A DNA stretch of 64,000 nucleotides from Thermodesulfitimonas autotrophica (GTDB lineage Bacteria > Bacillota > Desulfotomaculia > Desulfotomaculales > Ammonificaceae), in contig NZ_RKRE01000002.1 of NCBI RefSeq assembly GCF_003815015.1, positions 620,001 through 684,000 on the forward strand, in the 5' to 3' direction. The stretch's first letter is position 1. Each line of letters opens with the position of its first letter. Positions 9,697 through 18,741 of the stretch are shown here, one piece after another. Both the position numbers and the translations under genes were made by a program. The notes below the pieces were generated by a model. That model did no database searches, had not been told where the DNA came from, and saw only the letters and a list, made by a program, of their open reading frames with translations.

Positions 9697-12121
9697 TTTT
9701 CTCCTCCTGGCCGTCGCTCTCGTCCCGCCCCGCTCCTTTCTCCTTCTCCCCCTTCGCCGCCCGGAGCTGCTGCGCCATCTCTTTGAAGCGTGCCGCGACC
9801 CTGGCGTGAACCGTCCCCTCCGGGAAAGAGCCGTCCGGTCCGCGTTCGCCGGCCGGCACGCCGGTTAGCAGCGCGATGCCCTCGTCCACGTTTTCAACAA
9901 AATAGATGTGGAAACGTCCCTCTCTTACCGCCTCCACCACGTCCTCCCGGAGCATCAGGTTATCCCGGTTGGCCGCCGGAACGAGCACGCCCTGGTCTCC
10001 TGTCAGCCCCTTGGCCTTGCAGACGTCGAAGAAGCCTTCGATCTTTTCGTTAACGCCGCCGATCGCCTGGATCTCGCCTTTCTGGTTGATGGAGCCGGTG
10101 ACGGCGAGGCCCTGTCTTACGGGTAAGCCGGATAACGCCGACAAAAGGGCATAGAGCTCGGTGCTCGAGGCGCTGTCCCCCTCCACCCCCTCGTAGCTTT
10201 GCTCGAAGACGAGGCGGGCGCTGAGACTAAGCGGCGCCTCGGCCGCGTACTTTTCGTTCAGGTAGCCGCTCAAAATGAGGACCCCCTTGGTATGGATCCT
10301 CCCGCCGAGCTTCGCCTCCCGCTCAATGTCAATCACGCCCTCCCGGCCCGCGGCAACCGTAGCCGTAATCCGTTGCGGTCTCCCGAAGCTGATATCGCCG
10401 AGGGAGATTACCGCTAAGCCGTTTACCTGGCCCACCTTCTCTCCAGTAGTATCGATCTTGATCGCCCCGCGCACGATCATCTCCTGGATGCGCTCCTGGA
10501 TCAGGTTGGACCGGTAGAAACGCTCCTCTATCGCCCGGCGTACGTGCGCTTCCGTTGCGTACGGGGCGCCTTCCTTACGGGCGTAGTAACAGGCCTCCCG
10601 GACCACGTCCGCAATCTCCGAAAAGCGGGTGGAAAGTTTTCGCTGGTCTTCGGCCAAGCGGGAGCCGTACTCAACGAGTTTAGCCATCGCCGAGGCGTCC
10701 AGGTGCAAAAGCGCTTCTTTTTCGCAGAGCATGCTGAAAAAGGCGGCGTACTTCCGAATATTTTCCGGTGTCCGGTCCATCTGCGTGCCGAACTCCGCCT
10801 TGACTTTGAAGAGCTCCTGAAAATCGGGGTCGTAGTGGTAGAGCAGGTAGTAAAAGAGAGGGTTCCCAAGCAGAATCACCTTTAAGTTTAGCGGAATCGG
10901 CTCCGGCTGGAGCGTCTTCGTGGTGAAAAAGCCGAAGCGCTCACTCGCGTCCTCGATGACCACCTGCCGCTCCCTGAGCGCACGCTTGAGGCCGTCCCAG
11001 GCGAAGAGGTTGCGTAAGAGTTCCTCCACAGGAACAACCAGGTAACCGCCGTTGGCTTTGTGGAGAGAGCCGGCCCGGATCATCGTAAAATCGGTAACCA
11101 GAGCGCCGAAGTAGGCCTCCCGATCGATCCGCCCGATCAGGTTGTTATAGGTGGGGTTGTATTCCATCACCACCGGTGCCCCGGTGAGTTCGCTGTTATC
11201 CACAAGAACGTTGACCTCGTAACGGCGGAAGGGGTCCTCCTTCGCCCACGGCGGGCCCTTTTGCTCCCCCTCTTGAATGCCCCGGAAAAGGGGCAGGTTC
11301 TCGATGATGTCCTCCTGCACCGCTTCCAAGTAGGATAGCACCGCGGGAATCGGGGCGTATTTTTCCGTGAGGTCCCGTACCAAAAGGCCCAGCACAAAAC
11401 CGGCCACCTGCCGGTCGAGATCCCGGATCGCCTGGTTAGCCTCCCGCTCGATCTGGTGCACCTCCCGGAAGGTGCTCGCCACATCCTCCTCGATTTCCTC
11501 CCGGCGGCGGATGATCTCCCGCTGCTGCTCCGGCGGCAAATTGGCAAAATCCTTGTCTTTCACTGGCTCCCCCTCGATAACGGGGATGATATAGAGCCCC
11601 GTCGGGGTGGGCTGAATCAGGAAACCGGCATCCTGCGCCCGCTGGTTTAGCGCCGCAAAAAGCTCACTGCGGCGTTTATTGAAGCTTTCTACCGTTTCTT
11701 CCCGCTTCTTGGCGTATTCTTCGCTTTCGAAAGCCCGCGGGATCTCCCGCCGCGCTGCGGCGATGAACTCTTTCATGTCGCGGGCGAACGCCACACCCCT
11801 GCCAGGAGGTAACTCTATCGCCCGGGGGTTGTAGGGTTCCTTGAAATTATAGACGTAGCACCAGTCGGGCGGGGTGGGTTTGGTTTTCGCCAGGTTCTCT
11901 AAAAAACTCTGGACCGCCGTATTCTTACCGGTCCCCGGCAGGCCGGCCACGAAGATATTGAAGCCCCGGTCGTCAATCTCCAGGCCAAACTCGAGCGCCC
12001 GGACCGCCCGCTCCTGCCCCACAATCGCCTCGAGCGGTGCGATCTCGTCCGTCCGCGCGCAGCCGAGCTCTTCCTGAGTGCAGGCCGCCCGAACCTCTTC
12101 CGGAGTGGCTCGCCGTGCCAC
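9671..12121 (-). CDS. Lon-related ATP-dependent serine protease (LonB-like, AAA_32 type)
   Basis: Cytoplasmic AAA+ protease of 816 residues. The P-loop GLPGTGKNT (about 60-68) lies near the N-terminus with no LAN substrate domain, unlike LonA. The C-terminal Lon protease domain has the catalytic serine in GDSASSTEL and the catalytic lysine in GGVNEKIEGFF. GTG start with GGGGAGG eight bases upstream. It probably degrades misfolded or specific regulatory proteins, but targets are unknown. It overlaps ogt downstream and is divergent from selD. Confidence 0.93.
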   Translation of the reverse strand: MARRATPEEVRAACTQEELGCARTDEIAPLEAIVGQERAVRALEFGLEIDDRGFNIFVAGLPGTGKNTAVQSFLENLAKTKPTPPDWCYVYNFKEPYNPRAIELPPGRGVAFARDMKEFIAAARREIPRAFESEEYAKKREETVESFNKRRSELFAALNQRAQDAGFLIQPTPTGLYIIPVIEGEPVKDKDFANLPPEQQREIIRRREEIEEDVASTFREVHQIEREANQAIRDLDRQVAGFVLGLLVRDLTEKYAPIPAVLSYLEAVQEDIIENLPLFRGIQEGEQKGPPWAKEDPFRRYEVNVLVDNSELTGAPVVMEYNPTYNNLIGRIDREAYFGALVTDFTMIRAGSLHKANGGYLVVPVEELLRNLFAWDGLKRALRERQVVIEDASERFGFFTTKTLQPEPIPLNLKVILLGNPLFYYLLYHYDPDFQELFKVKAEFGTQMDRTPENIRKYAAFFSMLCEKEALLHLDASAMAKLVEYGSRLAEDQRKLSTRFSEIADVVREACYYARKEGAPYATEAHVRRAIEERFYRSNLIQERIQEMIVRGAIKIDTTGEKVGQVNGLAVISLGDISFGRPQRITATVAAGREGVIDIEREAKLGGRIHTKGVLILSGYLNEKYAAEAPLSLSARLVFEQSYEGVEGDSASSTELYALLSALSGLPVRQGLAVTGSINQKGEIQAIGGVNEKIEGFFDVCKAKGLTGDQGVLVPAANRDNLMLREDVVEAVREGRFHIYFVENVDEGIALLTGVPAGERGPDGSFPEGTVHARVAARFKEMAQQLRAAKGEKEKGAGRDESDGQEEKNAGNGAGD

Positions 12122-12405
12122 GATTTTTACCTCCCCAGCGTACGTTTATTGCCGCTAACGGCCGCTGTGCGGGTCTTGAGGGTGGCGCCTTATTTGCAGC
12201 TAACTAACCATTTGCTTCCCGGGGCCACGCTCTTGATAACGCACCGCCGCAAGCGTATTTACTGCGATTATATGCGACGCACCGCCGCCGCTTCAAGGAT
12301 TATCTTGCGCCCGCGCGCCACACCCTAAAAGAGAAGCATCTTAATTCTTAGAAGGATTTCGGCAGCGGGCGGGCGAATCTTTAAGGTGGAAAGAGGGGAT
12401 AAAGA
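12122..12405. other. Intergenic region between the divergent lon-like gene and selD
   Basis: 284 bases containing the starts of two divergent transcription units. It holds short A/T-rich stretches that could serve as -10 boxes, but I found no convincing paired -35/-10 promoter on either strand. No open frame with a ribosome site is visible. Confidence 0.5.
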
Positions 12406-13452
12406 ATGGCGCCCAAACTGACGGCGCTGACGACAAGCGCCGGGTGAGCAGCCAAGATCGGGCCCGGGACGCTGGCCCGGATACTGAGCGGCCTACCGGC
12501 CACGGCCGACCCGCGCCTGCTGGTGGGCATCGAAACGGGGGATGATGCAGGCGTTTACCTGCTCACGGATGAGTTCGCCCTCATCCAGACGGTGGATTTT
12601 TTCACGCCTGTAGTGGACGACCCGTACCTTTACGGCCAGATTGCCGCCGCCAACGCTTTAAGCGACGTATACGCGATGGGCGGGCAGCCGCTTACCGCGC
12701 TTAACATCATCTGCTATCCCACCGGGTGCGGTGAATTCGAAACGCTCGCTGCCATCCTGCGCGGCGGTGCTGACAAGATCACGGAAGCCGGGGCCCTGCT
12801 CGTCGGCGGCCACAGCGTCGAAGACAAGGAGCCGAAGTACGGGCTGGCGGTAACCGGCCTCGTTCACCCCGCAAAACTCGTTACCAACCGGGGGGCCCGC
12901 GAAGGCGACCTGCTCGTGCTTACCAAAAGGATAGGCACAGGGGTGATTACCACGGCCCTGAAAGCAGACCTCGCCCCGGCAGCGGCGGTCGAAGAGGCCT
13001 GCCGGGAGATGGCTACCCTTAACCGGGCCGCGGCGGCGGCGATGCAGGAAGTAGGGGTCAGCGCCTGTACCGACATCACTGGCTTCGGCCTCCTCGGCCA
13101 CGCGCTTGCGCTCGCGCGAGCGAGCGCCGTCCACCTGACGCTTAACGCAGCCGCTGTTCCCCTTCTGCCCGAAGCCTGGGAACTCGCGGCGTCTGGGCTT
13201 CTCCCCGCCGGAGCTTACGCCAACCGCGATTACGTAGCGCCCTGCGTTTCTTTTGCCGCCGGGGTACCGGAAGTTTTGCGGGACCTCCTCTGCGACCCCC
13301 AGACTTCGGGGGGCCTGCTTATCGCCGTCCCGCCCGACCGGATCAACCTCTTGCTAGCCGCGCTTAAAAGCCGCGCTGTTGCTACCGCTGCCGTCGTCGG
13401 TTCCGTCACGGCAGGAGATGCGGGAACAATCACGGTGGTCTACGAACCCTGA
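12406..13452 (+). CDS. selD: Selenide, water dikinase, itself a selenoprotein (Sec14)
   Basis: Makes selenophosphate from selenide and ATP, the selenium donor for tRNA-Sec and selenouridine. The ATG at 12406 opens MAPKLTALTTSAG, then an in-frame UGA at 12445-12447 (codon 14), then AAKIGPGTLARIL. The UGA sits exactly where SelD enzymes carry their catalytic Cys or Sec, so it is read as selenocysteine, aided by the hairpin just downstream. Later motifs: GDDAG, DFFTPVVDDP, DVYAMGG and GLLGHA. Total 348 residues. Calling the gene from the later GTG (12523) would delete the active site. It stands alone; no selA or selB is in the window. Confidence 0.96.
12457..12482 (+). promoter_or_regulatory. 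Bacterial SECIS hairpin of selD
   Basis: Nine bases after the UGA codon, ATCGGGCC pairs with GGCCC-G-GAT (one bulged G) around the loop CGGGACGCT, which contains exposed G residues. Position and form match bacterial SECIS elements that recruit SelB at a selenocysteine UGA. Confidence 0.75.
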
Positions 13453-13492
13453 GGGAAAACCGGGGCCGGGAGCCGCCCCTCTTTACCCCGGC

Positions 13493-13522
13493 AAAAATAA
13501 AAGGTCCGGCGCACGGCCGGAC
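13493..13522 (-). terminator. Intrinsic terminator of the chemotaxis receptor gene
   Basis: On the minus strand GTCCGGCC and GCCGGACC form a stem around GTGC, followed by TTTTATTTTT. It also separates the gene from convergent selD. Confidence 0.85.
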
Positions 13523-13561
13523 GAACCCACGAGTTTTCCCTTTTGACAAGCAAACGATCCT

Positions 13562-14893
13562 TTAAACTTTGAAATGCTCCACCAGTGCCTGCCCCTCGCG
13601 GGCGATTTTCCCCAGCACGTCGGCCGCGGCCGTTACCTCTTCGGTCACCGCGCTCTGCTCTTCCGCCGCCGCCGCAACCCCGGTTATAGCGGTGGCGATC
13701 TCCTGGACCGACCGGGTGATCTCCTCGGCCCGTTCCGTCAGCCCCCGCACGCTCTCGATAATCATTCGGAAGGAGGCCTCGGCCTTCGCCACCGCCTCGC
13801 CACCGGTGCGGACCAGTTCGGCGCTCTCATCCATTGCGCCCACCGCGTGCTGCGTTTCGCCCTGAATCGCCACGATAAGTTTGCGGATTTCCTCCGCCGC
13901 CCGCGCCGACTGTTCCGCCAGGTTCCGGACCTCCTCCGCCACCACCGCAAACCCCCGCCCGTGCTCCCCAGCCCGGGCGGCCTCGATAGCGGCATTGAGG
14001 GCCAGAAGATTCGTCTGGTCGGCAATCTGGGTGATAAGTTCCGTGATCTGGGTAATCTCCCGGGCCTTCTGATTCAAGCCCCCGATAACCGTCTCAATCT
14101 TCTCACTCGCCGCCTCTATAGCCCGCATCTGGGTCTTGACCGCACCGAGATCCCGGCTCCCCTCGTCCGCTCTGGCGGATGCTTCCTGCGCCATCGCCAC
14201 CATCCCCCGGAGGTTTTCGCCGATGCTGTCGGTGGTGGTCGCGACCTGGCTAATGGCGCTCGCGGTCTGCGCCGCTCCCGACGATAACTGTTCCATGTTG
14301 GCCGTCAACTCCGCGGCCGAAGTAGACAGAACCTCTATGTTTTGCTTGAATTTACCCACCATTTCGCGCAGCATTTCTCCTAAGTCGTTGAGCGCGATCG
14401 CCACCAGCATGTACTCGTCCCGCCGGGGGACAAGCGCTTCCTTCGCCGTCAAATTGCCGAGGCCGAGCTGGTAGGCCTTTTCCCGCAGGATGGCGATTGG
14501 CTTCCCCACCTTAAAGGCCGGGGCCAGCGCCAGACAGCCGCTCGTGAAGGTGGCAACGCCTGCCACCAGAAGGAGGTGAGGCAAGCTATGGATAAAGAAA
14601 TAGGTCGCGATCAGGGCAGCATTGAGCACGAAGAGAATCGGCAGCACCACAAAAAGTTCGAAACGGACGAAAACCGTATCGTACCATTTGAGGCGGTTGA
14701 TCTGCTGGTAGGCCTCGCACTTGAGACACTGGGCAAGCTTGCGGGAGAAGGATTCCTGCTGTTCGCCGCGGCACAGCGTGCCGGTAATCCGCCAGCAGCG
14801 GCGCCCCATGTTCTGGAGATAAGCCGGGCAGTTGTTCTTGTGTTCCGGCGGACAGTGCAGGTAATCCCAGCAATTAGGCTTTGGTCTGGCCAT
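13562..14893 (-). CDS. Methyl-accepting chemotaxis protein with N-terminal two-CW-like domain
   Basis: Transmembrane chemoreceptor of about 443 residues. Order: a cytosolic-looking cysteine-rich N-terminus ([25 protein letters not shown]) resembling the two-CW domain, two hydrophobic helices separated by a very short loop, then a long coiled-coil signalling domain with the hairpin tip [20 protein letters not shown]. No periplasmic sensor domain exists, so the signal is probably intracellular, perhaps redox or metal (inference). The ATG at 14893 has GGGGGTG upstream. A flagellar-type sigma-D promoter precedes it. Confidence 0.9.
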   Translation of the reverse strand: MARPKPNCWDYLHCPPEHKNNCPAYLQNMGRRCWRITGTLCRGEQQESFSRKLAQCLKCEAYQQINRLKWYDTVFVRFELFVVLPILFVLNAALIATYFFIHSLPHLLLVAGVATFTSGCLALAPAFKVGKPIAILREKAYQLGLGNLTAKEALVPRRDEYMLVAIALNDLGEMLREMVGKFKQNIEVLSTSAAELTANMEQLSSGAAQTASAISQVATTTDSIGENLRGMVAMAQEASARADEGSRDLGAVKTQMRAIEAASEKIETVIGGLNQKAREITQITELITQIADQTNLLALNAAIEAARAGEHGRGFAVVAEEVRNLAEQSARAAEEIRKLIVAIQGETQHAVGAMDESAELVRTGGEAVAKAEASFRMIIESVRGLTERAEEITRSVQEIATAITGVAAAAEEQSAVTEEVTAAADVLGKIAREGQALVEHFKV

Positions 14894-14936
14894 CAAACAC
14901 ACCCCCAGGGGTCCCGGGCACAATATCCTTGTTTAT

Positions 14937-14964
14937 ATTTCGGCAGGACGCAGCGAAAAATTTA
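14937..14964 (-). promoter_or_regulatory. Sigma-D (sigma-28) type promoter of the chemotaxis receptor
   Basis: On the minus strand TAAA (14961-14964) is followed after 16 bases by GCCGAAAT (14937-14944). This closely matches the flagellar/chemotaxis consensus TAAA-N15/16-GCCGATAA. It lies 44 bases before the start codon. Confidence 0.75.
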
Positions 14965-15188
14965 AGCTATCCCTGAAGTTTTTTTGCCGGCAGAAAACTT
15001 TTTTCTCCCGCCGCCAAATTTCTTCTCCCGCATTACCCTTACCCCCTCCGGTCGTCTTATAACGCGGGATTGAAGCGGACTCAGAATCGAAAAGGAGTAC
15101 TTACCCGCCAATTTCACTCTTTTGCCGCAAACCGTGCGTGATGAACGGGCTTTTTCAGGAAATTCCCAAAAAAATTTTGCCGCAGGTG

Positions 15189-15217
15189 TTGACTTTTACT
15201 GGTATGCCTGGTAAGAT
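15189..15217 (+). promoter_or_regulatory. Sigma-A-type promoter of abrB
   Basis: TTGACT (15189-15194) and TAAGAT (15212-15217) with a 17-base spacer, about 58 bases upstream of the GTG start. Confidence 0.8.
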
Positions 15218-15274
15218 TTAATCGCCTTAATTCTGAGTTCTTCTGACAATCTTTGGTGAGGGAGGGAAAGCGGA

Positions 15275-15529
15275 GTGAAGTCAACGGGCATTGTGCGCAA
15301 GGTGGATGAGCTCGGGCGGGTGGTCATCCCTATTGAGCTCAGGCGGACCCTGGGCATCGAAGAGAAAGATGCGCTCGAGATTTATGTCGACCACGAGAAG
15401 ATCATCCTAAAGAAGTACGAACCCGCCTGCATCTTCTGCGGCAACGCCAACGATGTGCAGCACTACCGCGGTCGCCTGGTCTGCCGCGAGTGCGCCCTGG
15501 CAATGTTCGAGCGGGCCAAGGCTATGTAG
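15275..15529 (+). CDS. abrB: AbrB-family transition-state regulator
   Basis: DNA-binding repressor of post-exponential and sporulation genes. The swapped-hairpin AbrB domain covers residues 1-50 (GIVRKVDELGRVVIPIELRR). The 84-residue protein ends in CIFCGNAND...LVCREC, two CxxC pairs that could bind zinc, which Bacillus AbrB lacks. GTG start with GGAGGGAAAGCGGA upstream. It sits beside rsmI, its usual neighbour in Firmicutes, and overlaps the convergent rsmI 3' end by eight bases. Confidence 0.94.
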   Translation: MKSTGIVRKVDELGRVVIPIELRRTLGIEEKDALEIYVDHEKIILKKYEPACIFCGNANDVQHYRGRLVCRECALAMFERAKAM

Positions 15530-16403
15530 CGTTTTTCTTGGCCTTAATCTCAAGCGCATAAACTTCCCGCGCCGGAACACCAAAACGGCGGGCAGCTTCC
15601 TTGATGGCTGCCCGCTTTTGCATTCCCGCCGCCGTGAGCTGCCGCACCAGCTCGGGCACCTTTTCTTCCAGGGAAGCGTTTTCGGTTTTTCGGGCCGCTC
15701 CTTCCGGCGGTGCTTCCCGCCCGGCAAGGACGACGGTGACCTCGCCCTGCGGCGGCCTCTCCCGGAAGTAGGCGAGCGCTTCGGAAACCTTACCCCGGAA
15801 GACTTCCTCGTGCACCTTGGTGAGTTCACGCGCCACCGCTACCGGCCGGTCCCCGATAATCGCCAGGATATCCTCAAGTGTCGCCAAGAGGCGGTGAGGC
15901 GCCTCGAAAAAAATGATGGTGCGCCGCTCGCCGGCGAGCTCTTCGAGCGCCCGGCGCCTCCTGCGCGCCGGCAGAAAGCCCTCGAAAACGAAGCGGCTGC
16001 TGTCAAGCCCCGACACCACCAGCGCCGTCAGCACAGCACTCGGTCCGGGCAGGGCCTCCACCGGAATGCCCCGCGCCACCGCCTCCCGGACAAGCAGCGC
16101 GCCAGGGTCGGAGATGCCGGGCGTCCCCGCGTCCGAAACGAGGGCGATGTGCTCTCCTCGCGCCAGCCGTGCCAGGAGCTCCTCCCCCCGCGCTTTCTGG
16201 TTATGGCTGTGGTAGCTTAAAAGCGGTGTTTTTATCCCGTAGTGCGTCAGAAGTTTTCTAGTGTGGCGCGTATCCTCTGCCGCGATGAGATTGACCCTTG
16301 CGAGCACCGCCAGCACTCGAAGCGTAATATCCTCAAGGTTACCGATCGGTGTTGGGCAAACGTAAAGTTTCCCCTTATTCGGTTCGCCCTTCATCCTCAT
16401 CAA
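15522..16403 (-). CDS. rsmI: 16S rRNA (cytidine-1402-2'-O)-methyltransferase
   Basis: Methylates the ribose of C1402 in the decoding centre using SAM. The tetrapyrrole-methylase fold is visible as CPTPIGNLEDITLRVL at the N-terminus, AAEDTRHTRKLL, VSDAGTPGISDPG and EALPGPSAVLTAL. At 293 residues it has normal length. The start overlaps ricT by about 29 bases (in-frame ATGs at 16403, 16400 and 16394), so translation is probably coupled. The tail overlaps convergent abrB. Confidence 0.96.
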   Translation of the reverse strand: MMRMKGEPNKGKLYVCPTPIGNLEDITLRVLAVLARVNLIAAEDTRHTRKLLTHYGIKTPLLSYHSHNQKARGEELLARLARGEHIALVSDAGTPGISDPGALLVREAVARGIPVEALPGPSAVLTALVVSGLDSSRFVFEGFLPARRRRRALEELAGERRTIIFFEAPHRLLATLEDILAIIGDRPVAVARELTKVHEEVFRGKVSEALAYFRERPPQGEVTVVLAGREAPPEGAARKTENASLEEKVPELVRQLTAAGMQKRAAIKEAARRFGVPAREVYALEIKAKKNAT

Positions 16404-17091
16404 ATTCCGCCTCTTCTTCCCCGTAGTTGCGCGCCTCGTACCGCAGGCAGCACATCAACCGCCCGCAGATACCGGAGATTTTGGCCGGGTTCAGCGCCAG
16501 GTTCTGCCCCTTAGCCATCCGGATCGAAACCGGTGCAAACTCGCAGAGCCAGGTACCACAGCAGAGCTCCCGCCCACAGGGACCGATGCCGCCGAGCATC
16601 TTCGCTTCGTCCCGCACCCCGACCTGCCGGAGCTCGATCCGCGTTTTGAAAACCGCCGCCAAATCCCGCACCAGATGCCGGAAATCGACGCGCCCTTCTG
16701 CGGTGAAGTAAAAGATAATCTTGCTCCCGTCAAGGGTGTAATCTACACCGATCAGCTTCATCGGCAGGCCGTGGGCCGCGATTTTCTCCTGGCAGATGCG
16801 GAAGGCCTGCCGCTCCTTCTCCCGGTTCCCCAGCGCCTGCCGTACGTCTTCCTCCGTGGCCCGCCTTAGCACCGGCTTTAAGCTTCCCGCCTCAGCCGTT
16901 ACTTCTACCGGACCGGTTACCACCGACCCGTACTCCATGCCCCGCACCGTTTCTACCACAACGCCGTCACCGGGTTTGAGTTCTAAGAAACCAGGGTCAA
17001 AGTAATATATCTTGCCCGCCTTTTTAAAACGGACCCCTACCGCCCGCAATTTTTTCACCACCTTGAAGATCGTCGCGTCTTTCAACGCCAA
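16375..17091 (-). CDS. ricT: PSP1/RicT-type regulator (YaaT)
   Basis: In Bacillus, RicT acts with RicA and RicF to promote RNase Y cleavage and Spo0F phosphorylation. The 238-residue protein carries the conserved cysteine groups GPCGRELCC and GICGRLMCC, which help ligate Fe-S clusters in the Ric complex, and ends in an acidic tail. The holB-ricT-rsmI-abrB order matches Bacillus, but yabA, normally next to ricT, is missing. RicA and RicF are not in this window. Confidence 0.92.
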   Translation of the reverse strand: MALKDATIFKVVKKLRAVGVRFKKAGKIYYFDPGFLELKPGDGVVVETVRGMEYGSVVTGPVEVTAEAGSLKPVLRRATEEDVRQALGNREKERQAFRICQEKIAAHGLPMKLIGVDYTLDGSKIIFYFTAEGRVDFRHLVRDLAAVFKTRIELRQVGVRDEAKMLGGIGPCGRELCCGTWLCEFAPVSIRMAKGQNLALNPAKISGICGRLMCCLRYEARNYGEEEAEFDEDEGRTE

Positions 17092-17162
17092 GGCTTGATT
17101 TTAAGCGCCGCATCCTGTGCCGTGAGGCTCCTACCCGCCCTCGCAATCAACCGTACGAAACC

Positions 17163-18125
17163 CTACCGCGCCCTGAATATGGCGCCCAGGCGAACGGCTA
17201 TTCCCTCCACGACGAGGCGGGGGTTGACGTTGGCGCGCAACATCCTTTTGGCCGCCTCCAGCGCCGCAGCAGCCGCTAGCAGCGCAGCAACCGGTACCCG
17301 GGTTTTCTCGATTTCCGCAAGGCAATCTATATTCACCACGAGCGCCGCGTCGCCCGTGACCCGGAAGAGCAAAAGGTCCCGGTACCAGAGGCTCAAAAAG
17401 CCGAGGAGTTCCTCCGCCTCCTTGCGGGTGCGAACCGGAACCTGCTGCGCCTCCCAGAGACTTGGCCGCAGGGCCAGCCCCAGAGCCTTCGCCCTCAGGC
17501 TGCTCGTCTGCGGGTCTTCTTTAAGCAGGAGCGCCCGGCCGAGGCTCCCGCCGGAAAGACGGGCGAGCAACCCGGCCTCTTCCGCCGGGACGCCGTGCGT
17601 CTCCAGAAGCCCGGCCACCACCGCCGGGCTGAGCCGGAGGAACCGCACCTCGCAACACCGGGATAACACCGTTGGCAGAAGCGCCTCCGGGTGTGCCGTG
17701 ACGAGAATAAAAACGGTGTCCCCCGGTGATTCTTCGAGCGTTTTGAGAAAGGCGTTCTGCGCCTCGAGGGTGGCGCGCTCCGCCGCGTCGATAACCACCA
17801 CGTGACGCCGGTGAAAAGGCTTCCGTCCTACGGCGGCAACCAGGTGCCGGATCTGGTCGATCCCGATCGTCGCCTCGCCGGCAGCCACCGTGTGAAAATC
17901 AGGGTGGCCCGAACGGCAAAAGAGACGGCAGGAACGGCATTCCCCGCAGGCAGCGCCGTCCACTGGCGCCGCGCAGAGGAGTGCCCCGGCAAAGGCCCGA
18001 GCGGTCGTATACTTGCCGACCCCCGCCGGCCCGGTAAAGAGATATGCCGGCGCGATCCGGCCCGTCCGCACGGCCGCCCGGAGCTTCTTTATCGCGGCAT
18101 CCTGGCCCCGAATCACCGCGTACAC
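17163..18125 (-). CDS. holB: DNA polymerase III delta' subunit
   Basis: Clamp-loader subunit. AAA+ fold with GPAGVGKYTTA (P-loop with Tyr after the Lys, so nucleotide hydrolysis may be weak, as in other delta' subunits), a four-cysteine zinc module CGECRSCRLFC in the N-terminal part, and VIDAAERA as Walker B region. Length of 320 residues is usual. Its start overlaps the tmk stop by 13 bases. The yaaQ and yaaR genes that separate tmk and holB in Bacillus are absent. Confidence 0.93.
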   Translation of the reverse strand: MYAVIRGQDAAIKKLRAAVRTGRIAPAYLFTGPAGVGKYTTARAFAGALLCAAPVDGAACGECRSCRLFCRSGHPDFHTVAAGEATIGIDQIRHLVAAVGRKPFHRRHVVVIDAAERATLEAQNAFLKTLEESPGDTVFILVTAHPEALLPTVLSRCCEVRFLRLSPAVVAGLLETHGVPAEEAGLLARLSGGSLGRALLLKEDPQTSSLRAKALGLALRPSLWEAQQVPVRTRKEAEELLGFLSLWYRDLLLFRVTGDAALVVNIDCLAEIEKTRVPVAALLAAAAALEAAKRMLRANVNPRLVVEGIAVRLGAIFRAR

Positions 18126-18739
18126 CGACCAAGCGCCTCCTTCACCAGCCGGAAAATCTCCGCCTCAACCGCTTCCGGCGCTCTGCCCCCGTCCACCACC
18201 AGGTAGCGGGTAGGATCCTGCCCGGCCAGATGGAGGTAATACTCCCGCACCCGGGAAAAAAAAGCCGGCCCGAGCCGTTCCATCCGGTCCCGCTCCCCAG
18301 GGGCCCCGACCCGCGCCAGCGCCGCCGCCACCGGAAGGTCGATGATAACGGTGCAGTCGGGAGAAAGCCCCTGCGTCACGAACGCATTGAGCGCTGATAG
18401 CAGCTCCACGGAAAGGCCACGCCCCGCCCCTTGGTAGGCAAGCGTTGAATCGGTAAAACGGTCCGCAAGCACCACCTTCCCCGCACGCAGGGCCGGAAGG
18501 ATAACCCGGTCCACCAGCTCCGCCCGCGCTGCCGCGTAAAGGCATGCCTCCGCGCGCGGGTCCATCTCCCGCACTGGGTTCCTCAGGATCTCCCTTAGCG
18601 TTTCCCCCAGCGGGGTCCCGCCCGGCTCCCGCACCGTAACCACATCAAAGCCGAGCGCCGCGAGCCGCCGCGCCAGACGCTGCACCTGCGTGCTCTTCCC
18701 CGCTCCGTCGATGCCTTCAAAAGAAATGAAAAAACCCAT
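18113..18739 (-). CDS. tmk: Thymidylate kinase
   Basis: Phosphorylates dTMP to dTDP. The P-loop FEGIDGAGKSTQ (about 7-18), the DR(F/Y)xxS-type motif DRFTDSTLAYQG and the lid region near PGERDRME are visible in 208 residues. Directly follows the decarboxylase gene (stop to start two bases) and overlaps holB, forming a tight yaaO-tmk-holB operon. Confidence 0.97.
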   Translation of the reverse strand: MGFFISFEGIDGAGKSTQVQRLARRLAALGFDVVTVREPGGTPLGETLREILRNPVREMDPRAEACLYAAARAELVDRVILPALRAGKVVLADRFTDSTLAYQGAGRGLSVELLSALNAFVTQGLSPDCTVIIDLPVAAALARVGAPGERDRMERLGPAFFSRVREYYLHLAGQDPTRYLVVDGGRAPEAVEAEIFRLVKEALGRCTR

Positions 18740-18741
18740 GC

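Larger units (their letters stand above)
14894..15274. other. Divergent intergenic region between the receptor gene and abrB
   Basis: 381 bases without a gene. It holds the sigma-D-like promoter of the receptor (14937-14964, minus) and the sigma-A promoter of abrB (15189-15217, plus). Between them are A/T- and pyrimidine-rich stretches in which I see no further structure. Confidence 0.6.

Noticed and set aside
12523-13452. selD starting at the GTG at 12523
   Set aside because: This start deletes the catalytic segment encoded around the UGA at 12445; the upstream ATG with Sec14 restores the complete family N-terminus.
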